Below, piece after piece: positions 52,274-60,219 of a stretch of DNA of 64,000 nt. The notes below the pieces were generated by a model. It made no database searches. It saw only the letters and a list, made by a program, of their open reading frames with translations, and was not told the DNA's origin. Origin of the DNA: Bradyrhizobium jicamae (lineage in GTDB: Bacteria; Pseudomonadota; Alphaproteobacteria; Rhizobiales; Xanthobacteraceae); assembly GCF_001440395.1 (NCBI RefSeq), contig NZ_LLXZ01000177.1:46145-110144 (forward strand), in the 5' to 3' direction. A program made the position numbers and the translations under genes. The number at the start of each line of letters is the position of its first letter. Positions within the stretch are counted from its first letter, which is position 1.

Positions 52274-52870
52274 GTGGCCGCGAAGCGACGCGCACAGATG
52301 GTGGAGGAAACCCGGGCAAAGCTCATCCAGGCCGCCCGTAAGGCTTTCGCGACCAAGGGCTATGCGGCGGCGTCGATGGACGATTTAACCGCCGAGGCCG
52401 GCCTGACGCGCGGTGCGCTCTATCACAACTTCGGCGACAAGAAGGGTCTGCTGCAGGCCGTGATCGGCCAGATCGACGCGGAAATGGTGGCGCGAATGCG
52501 CGCTGCACAAGACCAGGCGGAGACCCGGTGGCTCGGCTTTCTCGCCGAGGGCGTCGCCTACATCGAAATGGCGCTGGAGCCGGAGATCCAGCGCATCATG
52601 CTGCTGGACGGGCCGGCCGTGCTCGGCGATCCATCGCTATGGCCCAATCAGACTGCGTGTCTTCGCGCGACGACGCAAACGATCCAGACGCTTATCGACG
52701 AAGGAACGGTAAGGCCGATGGATGCAGAAGCTGCCGCGCGGCTCATCAATGGAGCGGCGCTCAACGCTTCGCTCTGGATTGCCGCAGCCGACGATCCGCA
52801 CGCCGTCTTTGCGAAGGCTGTCGAGGCCTTCCGATATCTCGCGGTTGGGTTGCGCCAGGCCGAGAGCTGA
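52274..52870 (+). CDS. TetR-family regulator of the ridA-like gene
   Basis: A 198-residue TetR protein. HTH: ETRAKLIQAARKAFATKGYAAASMDDLTAEAGLTRGALYHNFGDK, followed by a ligand domain with IQRIMLLDGPAVLG. The GTG start at 52274 is 18 bases after the third operator, so the gene is surely autoregulated. The same operators sit before the divergent ridA-like gene. The inducer is unknown; a reactive enamine or imine-type metabolite is a guess. Confidence 0.92.
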   Translation: MAAKRRAQMVEETRAKLIQAARKAFATKGYAAASMDDLTAEAGLTRGALYHNFGDKKGLLQAVIGQIDAEMVARMRAAQDQAETRWLGFLAEGVAYIEMALEPEIQRIMLLDGPAVLGDPSLWPNQTACLRATTQTIQTLIDEGTVRPMDAEAAARLINGAALNASLWIAAADDPHAVFAKAVEAFRYLAVGLRQAES

Positions 52871-52897
52871 CCGTCAAGCGTTCCGACGGGTGCGTAA

Positions 52898-54205
52898 TCA
52901 GCTCTCGCCGAACACACGCTTGAAGATCGTGTCGACGTGCTTGAAGTGATAGCCGAGGTCGAACTGCTCCTCGATTTCGGCATCGCTCAGATGCTTCTTC
53001 ACGTCGGGGTCTTTCTTCAGCAGCGTCTGGAAGTCGCCTTCGCCGCGCCAGACCGGCATGGCGTTGCGCTGGACGTATTTGTAGGCGTCCTCGCGGCTGG
53101 CGCCCTTTTGCGTCAGCGCGATCAGGAGCCGCTGCGAATGCACGAGCCCGCCGAGGCGGTCGAGGTTCTTCTGCATGTTGGCGGGGTAGATCAGGAGCTT
53201 CTCGATCAGCCCGGCAAGGCGCATCAGCGCGAAGTCGAGCGTCACGGTCGCGTCCGGCCCGATCATGCGTTCGGCGGAAGAGTGCGAGATGTCGCGCTCG
53301 TGCCAGAGGGCTACGTTTTCCATCGCAGGCATCGCATAGGCGCGCACCATGCGCGACAGGCCGGTGAGATTTTCCGACAGCACCGGGTTGCGCTTGTGCG
53401 GCATCGCCGACGAGCCCTTCTGGCCCTCGGAGAAGAATTCCTCGGCCTCCAGCACCTCGGTGCGCTGTAGATGGCGGATTTCGATCGACAGCCGCTCGAC
53501 GGAAGAGGCGATCACACCGAGCGTTGCAAAATACATCGCATGGCGGTCGCGCGGGATCACTTGCGTGGAGACCGGCTCCGGCTCCAGTCCCATCGCTTTC
53601 GCAACGTGCTCTTCGACCCGCGGGTCGATCTGGGCAAAGGTGCCGACCGCGCCCGAAATCGCACAGGTCGCGACCTCCTTGCGGGCGGCGACGAGCCGCT
53701 CACGCGCGCGGGAGAATTCCGCATAGGCATAGGCGAGCTTGAGCCCGAACGTCACCGGCTCGGCGTGAATGCCGTGGGAGCGGCCGATGGTCGGCGTCAT
53801 CTTGTGCTCGAACGCGCGCTTCTTCAGCGCGGCCAGAACCTTGTCGATATCGGATATCAGGATATCAGCGGCGCGGGTCAGCTGCACGTTGAGGCAGGTG
53901 TCGAGCACGTCGGAGGAGGTCATGCCCTGGTGGACAAAGCGCGCCTCGGGGCCGACGATTTCGGCGAGGTGAGTCAGGAAGGCGATGACGTCGTGCTTGG
54001 TCTCGCGCTCGATCTCGTCGATGCGGGCGACGTCGAAGGTGGCATCCCTGGCCTTGGCCCAGATCGTCTTCGCAGCTTCCTTCGGGATGACGCCAAGTTC
54101 CGCCTGCGCATCCGCCGCATGCGCCTCGATCTCGAACCAGATCTTGAAGCGGGTCTGGGGCTCCCAGATGGAGGCCATTTCCGGGCGGGTATAGCGGGGG
54201 ATCAT
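52898..54205 (-). CDS. purB: Adenylosuccinate lyase
   Basis: Cleaves SAICAR and adenylosuccinate in purine synthesis. It is 435 residues; the signature loop GSSAMPHKRNP is near residue 263, with TSSDVLDTCLN near 87 and TIGRSHGIHAEPVTFG near 136 carrying the catalytic His residues. ATG 54205 gives the typical MIPRYTRPEM start; the longer open frame is not conserved. It is not near the other pur genes. Confidence 0.97.
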   Translation of the reverse strand: MIPRYTRPEMASIWEPQTRFKIWFEIEAHAADAQAELGVIPKEAAKTIWAKARDATFDVARIDEIERETKHDVIAFLTHLAEIVGPEARFVHQGMTSSDVLDTCLNVQLTRAADILISDIDKVLAALKKRAFEHKMTPTIGRSHGIHAEPVTFGLKLAYAYAEFSRARERLVAARKEVATCAISGAVGTFAQIDPRVEEHVAKAMGLEPEPVSTQVIPRDRHAMYFATLGVIASSVERLSIEIRHLQRTEVLEAEEFFSEGQKGSSAMPHKRNPVLSENLTGLSRMVRAYAMPAMENVALWHERDISHSSAERMIGPDATVTLDFALMRLAGLIEKLLIYPANMQKNLDRLGGLVHSQRLLIALTQKGASREDAYKYVQRNAMPVWRGEGDFQTLLKKDPDVKKHLSDAEIEEQFDLGYHFKHVDTIFKRVFGES

Positions 54206-54363
54206 CGACGACTCCGGGCAGGTGGGCGGGGCGCTCACGGGCGGCTCCGGCCGAATGTTTTTTACGCCGCGCTTTAGCAAATCGTGCTGGGGGAGGCCAC
54301 CCATACGGGACTGCCAGAGGGGGAAATCCGTCTGGCCGGACCAAAAAAAGCCTGGCGCCGCCG

Positions 54364-55017
54364 CTAAAGGCTCGCCAGCCCGCACTCGACGGCAAGCCGG
54401 ACAAGCTGGGCATCCGTGCGCATGCCGGTCTTGGTCTTGATCAGGTAGTGGTAGTTCTGCACGGTCTTCATGCTGAGGTTGAGGTTGGCCGCGATCTGCT
54501 CCGTGGTCGCACCGGCCGCCAGTTGTCGCAAGATCTCGATTTCCCGTTCGCCGAGCTGGTCGAGCGCCGATCCCGTGGGGGAGAGGCTTTCCAGCGCCAG
54601 CACGCGGGCGATGTCGTCGCTGATCGCCTGCTCGCCGCGGAGTATCGCGCGGATCGCCCGGATCAGCTCGCCAGGGGCGGAGCCTTTGGTCACATAGCCG
54701 TTCGCCCCGGCATTGAACGCCGCCTTCACCTGCGTCGCCTCGCTATGCATGCTGAAGACGAGAATGCGGGTGCTGGAACTGCGCGAGCGGATGTTCCTGA
54801 CAGCTTCGAGGCCGCTGGCGCCCGGCATCAGGACGTCCATCACCACGACCGCGGGCGCGTGCGCCTTGAATGCGCGGTAGGCGTCGGCCGCGTTGTCGGC
54901 CTCGGCCACCACATGGAAATCATCCTGATGTTCGAGGACGCGTCGGTAGCCTTGGCGGACCACGGGATGGTCGTCGACGAGCAGGATCGAAATACCTTGC
55001 GTCTGTGGCGCGGTCAT
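54364..55017 (-). CDS. NarL/FixJ-type response regulator
   Basis: A 217-residue two-component regulator. The receiver domain (1-120) has the acidic pair LLVDDHP, the phosphorylated Asp61 (VVMDVLMPG) and Lys near 108 (VTKGSAP). The LuxR-type HTH (about 150-210) reads ILRQLAAGATTEQIAANLNLSMKTVQNYHYLI. The start overlaps the kinase stop by one base (TGATG), so the two proteins are translationally coupled. Confidence 0.93.
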   Translation of the reverse strand: MTAPQTQGISILLVDDHPVVRQGYRRVLEHQDDFHVVAEADNAADAYRAFKAHAPAVVVMDVLMPGASGLEAVRNIRSRSSSTRILVFSMHSEATQVKAAFNAGANGYVTKGSAPGELIRAIRAILRGEQAISDDIARVLALESLSPTGSALDQLGEREIEILRQLAAGATTEQIAANLNLSMKTVQNYHYLIKTKTGMRTDAQLVRLAVECGLASL

Positions 55018-56393
55018 CAGGCTGCAAGCGGGATCGTGGCGGCCACGCTCACGCCGCGATTGGCATCCGCGATCGACAGCGAGCCGCCCAGCGCGGTGAT
55101 CCGTTCGCGAATACCCGTCAGCCCGAAGCCGGAGGACGCCGCCACCCTGGCTGCGTCGCCGCCGCCATCGTCCTCGACATGGACCAGCAGCGCGTTTTCC
55201 GTCCCCGTGCGCCGCTCGATCCGGAGCACGATCTCGCGCGCCGAACTGTGCCGCAGGGAGTTGGTCAGGCACTCCTGGGCGACCCGATAGGCGGTCGCCG
55301 CCACGGTGCCGCGGACATCGGCGAGGTCGCCCTTGAGGTCGAGCTGGATCATCGGCTGCGTGGCATTGCGCGACCGCCAGCTATCGACGAGATCGACAAG
55401 GCAGGCTTCCAGCCCGAGTTCCTCGGCCGGCGGATGGCGCAGGCGGTTCAGTGCATCCCGAAGGCTCGCCATGATGCGATGGGTGGCTTGCGAGATCATC
55501 CGCGCGTCCTCGGCAATCTCGCCCTTGTTCTGGTGCTGTGTCTGTGCGTCGGCAGCCTCGATCGTGTTGGCAAAGGCCAGGATCGCGGTCAGGTTCTGCC
55601 CGAACTCGTCGTGCAATTCGCGGGCAAGCGCGCGCCGCTCGTCGCTGCGGATTTCCAATAGACGCCGGGTCAGCGCGGCGCGTTCCTCCATGGACTGCGC
55701 AAGGCGGTCACCGAGATCGCCGACGGCCTGTCCGATCATGGCAAGTTCCATCGATCGGAAGCGGGGCAATGACGGCCGGTATTGGCCGCGGGCCATGCGC
55801 TGCAGGGCGGTGACGATCTGCTGTGCGGGCGCCAGCGTATGCGCGATCGCCAGCGATGCGAGGAGCGCGATTGCCACCGCCATCAGCAAGGCGAGGTTGA
55901 TGTTGTCGAGGACGTGCTGCCAGGCCAGCGCGATGGCCGAATCCGGGTCGGGCGCGGCCGAGACGCTGCCTGCATTGACGGCGCGCGTGCTGATCGGCCG
56001 GACGACCGGCGCGTGACTGCCGAGCAGGGTGTGCACGGCGGCCGCGAACCAGAGCGGCGGCGTTTGGCCGATCCCCTTGCTCTGGCCGCAGAGCGGCCCC
56101 TCGAACGCGCCGGCGGGCTCTATCCGAACGCAGATGCCCGGCGAAATCAGGCTCATCGTTTGAATGGTGCGCCATTCCGGTACTGGCACCAGTTGCTCGC
56201 GCATTCTGCTGCTGCGCAACATCAATTCGCGCCAGTACAGCGCTTCCAGCGCGACCGAGACGCGTTCGGCGGAAGCGGCCGTGGCGCGATCGACGCTGCG
56301 ATAGGCGTCGATGGTCGCCCAGATGGTGGCCGCTCCAAGGCACAGGGTGACGACGATGAACAGGCGGGCGACGAGTTGAAGCACGAGGCGCAT
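55017..56393 (-). CDS. HisKA_3 sensor histidine kinase
   Basis: A 458-residue membrane kinase. TM1 is at 5-26 and TM2 near 165-186, flanking a periplasmic sensor region of about 135 residues, followed by HAMP. The HisKA_3 box RRALARELHDEFGQNLTAIL holds the phospho-His. The ATPase domain has AYRVAQECLTNSLRHSSAREI and SGFGLTGIRERITALGG. The ligand is unknown. It is divergent from the MotA/ExbB-like operon, 213 bases away. Confidence 0.92.
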   Translation of the reverse strand: MRLVLQLVARLFIVVTLCLGAATIWATIDAYRSVDRATAASAERVSVALEALYWRELMLRSSRMREQLVPVPEWRTIQTMSLISPGICVRIEPAGAFEGPLCGQSKGIGQTPPLWFAAAVHTLLGSHAPVVRPISTRAVNAGSVSAAPDPDSAIALAWQHVLDNINLALLMAVAIALLASLAIAHTLAPAQQIVTALQRMARGQYRPSLPRFRSMELAMIGQAVGDLGDRLAQSMEERAALTRRLLEIRSDERRALARELHDEFGQNLTAILAFANTIEAADAQTQHQNKGEIAEDARMISQATHRIMASLRDALNRLRHPPAEELGLEACLVDLVDSWRSRNATQPMIQLDLKGDLADVRGTVAATAYRVAQECLTNSLRHSSAREIVLRIERRTGTENALLVHVEDDGGGDAARVAASSGFGLTGIRERITALGGSLSIADANRGVSVAATIPLAA

Positions 56394-56473
56394 ACGATCA
56401 CTCCGCAGCGTGTCAGAGAGCCTAACAGCACCGCCGATTGGGGCCAATTGCAAGCGGGGTCGTGAGGTCCAGC

Positions 56474-56490
56474 TTGGGAAATTTTCCCAA
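56474..56490. promoter_or_regulatory. Perfect 17-bp palindrome between kinase and ExbB-like operon
   Basis: TTGGGAAA-T-TTTCCCAA, with a possible half-site CCTTGGG a few bases on. It is the only strong dyad in the 213-base divergent region. It is a candidate binding site for the NarL-type regulator, or for another dimeric regulator. Confidence 0.6.
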
Positions 56491-56606
56491 CGAACCTTGG
56501 GCAGATCTCTTTGGACGGCGCCGTGACGGCTGATCTAACAAGGCCAAAGGGTCCGCTCGCTGCCCGGCGCCGTGCGGCGCGGCGGCCGTCAAGGGAGCTG
56601 CGCAGC

Positions 56607-57362
56607 ATGAGTGCCACGGCAAGCGCCGACACCTTATCGTCCGCAGATACATCGGAACGCAGCGTCCTGCTGTTGTGGATGATCTTCACCGGATTGTCGG
56701 TCTTTGCCGTCGTCGTGCTCTGGCGCTACGGCTTGCTCCATCTCATGGTCGTCTCCGACCGCACCTACATTTCGAGCGTCATCGCCGTCCTCTACATCGT
56801 CACCTGCTTCCATTGCTTCTGGCGCAGCCGCGCGATCGCGCGCGAGGGCGAGATCGCGCGCCGCTGCCGCGCTATCCTGTCGGCTCCCGGCGGGGCGAGG
56901 AGCCTTGATGACGTGCGTGCGCTTCCGGGCGGCCTGGTGCCGGATCACATCCGCAACCTGGTGATGAAGGCGCAGGCACAGCCCACCGGGCGGATCGACC
57001 AGACGCTCTTACTGCGCTCGCTCGCCGATCGCCTGCGCGGCTCCAACGGGTTTGGCGCCTTCGTATCAGACACGCTGATGAAGCTCGGGCTGCTCGGCAC
57101 CATCATCGGCTTCATCATCATGCTGGCGCCGATCGCAACGCTGGACGCGGCCGACAAGGCCGCGATGAAGTCGTCCATGGGCCTGATGAGCGACGGCATG
57201 GCAGTGGCCATGTACACGACGCTGGCCGGCCTGATCGGCTCCATCCTCGTCAAGATTCAATACTACATGCTGGATGCCGCGACCCAGCGGGTGTTTTCCG
57301 ACGCCGTCATGCTGACCGAGACGCACGTCACGCCCACGCTGGAACGCCGCCATGATGGATGA
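56607..57362 (+). CDS. MotA/TolQ/ExbB-type proton-channel protein
   Basis: A 251-residue inner-membrane protein with four hydrophobic segments (about 20-40, 53-71, 156-176, 198-220). The last two carry the MotA/TolQ/ExbB core: DTLMKLGLLGTIIGFIIMLAP, then GMAVAMYTTLAGLIGSILVKIQYYML. A cytoplasmic loop of about 85 residues separates the pairs, as in ExbB/TolQ. ATG 56607 follows GGGAG. The downstream gene, overlapping by 11 bases, encodes an ExbD-like partner. It probably uses the proton gradient to drive a movement or force in the envelope. Confidence 0.82.
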   Translation: MSATASADTLSSADTSERSVLLLWMIFTGLSVFAVVVLWRYGLLHLMVVSDRTYISSVIAVLYIVTCFHCFWRSRAIAREGEIARRCRAILSAPGGARSLDDVRALPGGLVPDHIRNLVMKAQAQPTGRIDQTLLLRSLADRLRGSNGFGAFVSDTLMKLGLLGTIIGFIIMLAPIATLDAADKAAMKSSMGLMSDGMAVAMYTTLAGLIGSILVKIQYYMLDAATQRVFSDAVMLTETHVTPTLERRHDG

Positions 57363-58023
57363 TTTCGGTCTCTATCCGCGCGAGGAGCCGTTCGATCCGC
57401 TCGGCGTGATGCTGTTCAAGGCGCTTCAGGTGATCGCATTCCTGTTCTTCCTGGCGCTGCTGGCGGTCTCGCCGGATGCCAAGGACGGCAAGATCGATTC
57501 CAAGGCCGAGTTCATCATCACCATGGACTGGCCCGACAATCATCCTGATGACCTCGACCTGTTCGTGCAGGACCCCGCCGGCAACATCGCCTGGTACCGC
57601 CGCCGCGAGGCCGGCTTCCTCACGCTCGACCGCGACGATCGCGGCGGCGCCAACGACTTCATCGTCGTCAACGGCAAGAAGATTCGCTCGCCGATCCGGG
57701 AGGAGATCGTCACCGTGCGCGGCGTCGTCCCCGGCGAGTACACGGTCAACATCTCGCACTTTCAGGCCACCACCGGCGAGCCCGTCGCGGTGAAGGTGAA
57801 GGTCCAGAAACTCAACCCGACCGCGCAGGTGATCTTCGACGACCGGCTGACGGTGGACCACACCGGCGACGAAAAGACCGCGCTGCGCTTCTGGCTCGAT
57901 GCCGAGGGCAAGGTGGTCGACGTTCAGCAGCGGCACAAGTCGCTGATGGAAACGTTCCGCAATGTCCGCTCCAACGGCGCGGACCTCGATCCGAAAACCG
58001 GTGTCAGGATGCGCCGTGAATAA
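57352..58023 (+). CDS. ExbD/MotB-like one-TM protein with periplasmic beta-sandwich-like domain
   Basis: A 223-residue protein. A short cytoplasmic part with Asp15 (EEPFDPLGV) leads into one TM (17-39), the placement of the proton-carrying Asp in ExbD/MotB/TolR. The periplasmic part begins FIITMDWPDNHPDDLDLFVQDPAG, recalling the D-LDLxVxDPxG pattern of DUF2135/YfaP-like beta-sandwich domains, and runs through VRGVVPGEYTVNIS. No OmpA-like or TonB-like domain is present. It overlaps both flanking genes. Function is unknown. Confidence 0.68.
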   Translation: MMDDFGLYPREEPFDPLGVMLFKALQVIAFLFFLALLAVSPDAKDGKIDSKAEFIITMDWPDNHPDDLDLFVQDPAGNIAWYRRREAGFLTLDRDDRGGANDFIVVNGKKIRSPIREEIVTVRGVVPGEYTVNISHFQATTGEPVAVKVKVQKLNPTAQVIFDDRLTVDHTGDEKTALRFWLDAEGKVVDVQQRHKSLMETFRNVRSNGADLDPKTGVRMRRE

Positions 58024-58624
58024 TTTGCAATCGGTCGTGCTCACGCTCTCCATCAGCTACGCGCTGATCGGCGCGCTGCTGCTGATTGTTCTCGTCTATG
58101 CGCGGCTGCCCTGGTCGGCCAAGGCGGTCGCGGTGGTCGTGACCAGCGCGTTCTACATTGCGAGCTTCATCGGCGTTCGCGGCTTGCTGGGCTGGGCCAG
58201 CGTCGACGCGCTGCCCGCAAGCTTCAAGCTGCTGCAGGCCCGGATCGTCGAGCCGCACTCGCTGGAGGGCGATCCGGGCTCGATCTACCTCTGGGTCGAG
58301 GCGCTCGACGATGGCAATCGGCCGAGCGGCGTTCCGCGGGCGTTTCGCATTCCCTATAGCGACAGGCTCGCGCAAAGGACCGACAAGGCGGCCAGCGAGA
58401 TCGCCGCCGGGCGACCGCAGGGCGGTCGCGCCGCCGATTTTGGCGATGGCGCGGGTAACCTTCTCCAGGCCGCCCGGGAATACATCATGCCGACAGCGAT
58501 CATTGATACGTCGGGAGGCGACCCCTCCACGGGCGAGGGATTGGCCGCAGTGCCCCGCGACGGCGACGGGGTGTCGTTCACGCCGCTGCTCCCGCCGCGA
58601 ATGCCGCCAAAGGACGTGCAGTAG
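58016..58624 (+). CDS. Membrane protein of the ExbB-like operon
   Basis: A 202-residue protein from GTG 58016, overlapping the previous gene by 8 bases. Two TM helices (about 6-28 and 36-56) are followed by a soluble domain with GSIYLWVEALDDG and PRAFRIPYSDRLAQ and a Pro-rich tail. I recognise no family. Overlaps on both sides tie it to the channel pair as a third subunit or accessory factor. Confidence 0.68.
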   Translation: MNNLQSVVLTLSISYALIGALLLIVLVYARLPWSAKAVAVVVTSAFYIASFIGVRGLLGWASVDALPASFKLLQARIVEPHSLEGDPGSIYLWVEALDDGNRPSGVPRAFRIPYSDRLAQRTDKAASEIAAGRPQGGRAADFGDGAGNLLQAAREYIMPTAIIDTSGGDPSTGEGLAAVPRDGDGVSFTPLLPPRMPPKDVQ

Positions 58625-58678
58625 GCTGCCAGTAGGGCGAGGAGGGCCGGCGCCGGTCGGTCAATCACGGATTATTGA

Positions 58679-58702
58679 CTGACAGATATTGAAATCTGTC
58701 AG
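58679..58702. promoter_or_regulatory. Palindromic operator upstream of a TetR gene
   Basis: CTGACAGAT-attgaa-ATCTGTCAG, a perfect 9-bp inverted repeat. TTGAAA (58689-58694) and TATATC (58713-58718) with an 18-base spacer could be the promoter it overlaps. It is probably bound by the TetR protein encoded 270 bases downstream. Confidence 0.7.
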
Positions 58703-58792
58703 CGAGACATGCTATATCCATTGCCGACGCTGGTATTTGGCGTCACCCGGCTCGCTGGTTTTGAGCCCGGGTACTTGCAAAGGACTACCGTT

Positions 58793-58903
58793 ATGACTGC
58801 CCACATCATTCATCTGGCTACCCAAATCCAGCGCTGGCTCGACCAGAGCGTCGCCCGTCATCTGGCCGCCCAGGCCGAGCGGCTGGAACCGGCGAAACAT
58901 TAA
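58793..58903 (+). CDS. Small 36-residue protein
   Basis: A peptide starting MTAHIIHLATQIQRWLDQSV, an amphipathic helix, and ending AERLEPAKH. It lies between the palindromic operator and the TetR gene, probably on the same transcript. A GGA lies 10 bases upstream of the ATG. It may be a small regulatory or membrane-surface peptide; the evidence is its helical character and position only. Confidence 0.45.
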   Translation: MTAHIIHLATQIQRWLDQSVARHLAAQAERLEPAKH

Positions 58904-58968
58904 GCTCGTCCGGGGCATTACAGGGGGATTAGAATGACCACTCGTCCGATCGTCTCGCAGGTGCGCGC

Positions 58969-59589
58969 ATGAACGAAGTCGTGGTTCTGACCCCCGAGCG
59001 AATCCTGGAAGTTACCGAGGACGTTTTGCGCCGCTACGGGCTCGCCAAGGCAACGGTGGTGGACGTCGCCCGTGCGCTCGATGTCAGCCACGGCAGTGTC
59101 TACCGCCATTTCCCCAGCAAGGCCTCGTTGCGCGAGGCGGTGGCCAAGCGCTGGCTCGACCGTCTCAGCGCGCCCCTCTTGAAGGTCGCGCAAGCGTCCG
59201 GCCCGGCGCCGGCGCGGCTGGACAAGTGGCTGCGCACGATGTTCGCGATCAAGCACGAGCGGCTCGGCGACGACCCGGAAATGTTTGCGACCTACCTGAC
59301 GCTGGCACGCGAAGCCTGCAAGGCCGTGTCCTGCCACAAGGACTGCCTGGTCGATCAGATCGCGCTGATCCTGTCCGACGGCGTGAAGCAGGGCACGTTC
59401 GAGGTCGCCGACGTCAAGGCGACGGCGCGCGCCATTTTCGATGCCACCAGCCGCTTCCACCATCCCGCGCATGCCGAGGAATGGAACGAACCCGGTGCCC
59501 CCGCGCGGATCGATGCGCTTCTTGGGCTGCTGCTCAAGGGCCTGGAAGGCCGCGCAAGCGCTGACGTTTCTTCTGAAGCCGGGCCGTAA
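58969..59589 (+). CDS. TetR-family transcriptional regulator
   Basis: A 206-residue TetR protein. HTH: PERILEVTEDVLRRYGLAKATVVDVARALDVSHGSVYRHFPSK. The ligand domain contains two Cys in CKAVSCHKDC, a possible metal or redox site. The palindrome at 58679-58702 is its likely operator. A terminator follows at 59632. The target may be the small upstream gene and itself; nothing else is divergent. Confidence 0.92.
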   Translation: MNEVVVLTPERILEVTEDVLRRYGLAKATVVDVARALDVSHGSVYRHFPSKASLREAVAKRWLDRLSAPLLKVAQASGPAPARLDKWLRTMFAIKHERLGDDPEMFATYLTLAREACKAVSCHKDCLVDQIALILSDGVKQGTFEVADVKATARAIFDATSRFHHPAHAEEWNEPGAPARIDALLGLLLKGLEGRASADVSSEAGP

Positions 59590-59631
59590 GGACAAGCTCT
59601 TTTTCCAGTGAGACGTGAAATCTGATTTTGG

Positions 59632-59659
59632 GGGCCCGCTTCGGCGGGCCCTCGTTTTT
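59632..59659 (+). terminator. Intrinsic terminator after the TetR gene
   Basis: GGGCCCGC-TTCG-GCGGGCCC followed by TCGTTTTT, 42 bases after the TetR stop. Confidence 0.88.
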
Positions 59660-59702
59660 CTCGTGGGTCGATCCTCGGGAGGCGAGGCTGAGACAGGAGT
59701 CG

Positions 59703-59810
59703 ATGTCCCGAAAACCTGCTTTCTCAGTGGGGGACCTTGTACGCATCCAGCTGCCATCCATATACCATCCAATCAGATGGTCTGTGGATGGAGAGATTCG
59801 TGATGAGTAA
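59703..59810 (+). CDS. Small 35-residue protein upstream of the RHH gene
   Basis: A short frame with a very good Shine-Dalgarno (CAGGAG, 4 bases before ATG 59703). The peptide MSRKPAFSVGDLVRIQLPSI begins like a small beta-barrel (VGDLVRI). Its stop overlaps the RHH start (ATGAGTAA, 8 bases), so ribosomes finishing it could restart on the RHH gene. It may be a leader peptide or a truncated protein. Confidence 0.45.
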   Translation: MSRKPAFSVGDLVRIQLPSIYHPIRWSVDGEIRDE

Positions 59811-60219
59811 CATACGGGAACTTCGACCCAAGCCGCCTGAAACAGAGAAAATCACGATCAATCTTGGCTATGTCGACCTCGGTCAGGTCGATCTCATGGT
59901 TCAGGAAGGGTTCTACTCCAACCGTACCGATTTCATCCGGACGGCGGTCAGGAACCAGCTCGAACGTCACGCCGACGTCGTAAGGCAGTCAACGGCCCGG
60001 AAAAGTCTGGACCTCGGACTGCGAAGCTACAGTCGCGAGGATCTCGAAGCGGTGCAGCGAGCCGGCGAGACGCTGCACATCAATGTTCTGGGCCTTGCCA
60101 GCATCTCCCAAGACGTCACGCCCGAGCTCGCTCGCGCGACCATTGCCTCGGTCTCCGTGCTGGGGGCATTGCACGCCAGTCCGGCGGTCAAGGCCGCCCT
60201 CGCTGACAGGATAAGGTGA
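59803..60219 (+). CDS. Ribbon-helix-helix (CopG-like) protein
   Basis: A 138-residue protein. The N-terminal RHH domain shows ITINLGYVDLGQVDLMV (strand) and GFYSNRTDFIRTAVRNQLER (helices), typical of CopG/ParD/MetJ-like DNA-binding dimers. The C-terminal 80 residues (TARKSLDLGLRSYSREDL and onward) form a helical extension. GGAGAG precedes ATG 59803. It overlaps the PHB-depolymerase-like gene by 4 bases, so it is probably its regulator. Confidence 0.8.
   Translation: MSNIRELRPKPPETEKITINLGYVDLGQVDLMVQEGFYSNRTDFIRTAVRNQLERHADVVRQSTARKSLDLGLRSYSREDLEAVQRAGETLHINVLGLASISQDVTPELARATIASVSVLGALHASPAVKAALADRIR

Noticed and set aside
56607..58624. Zorya-type anti-phage system
   Set aside because: A MotA/MotB-like pair is present, but the second protein lacks an OmpA-like domain and no ZorC, ZorD or ZorE helicase/nuclease gene is nearby.
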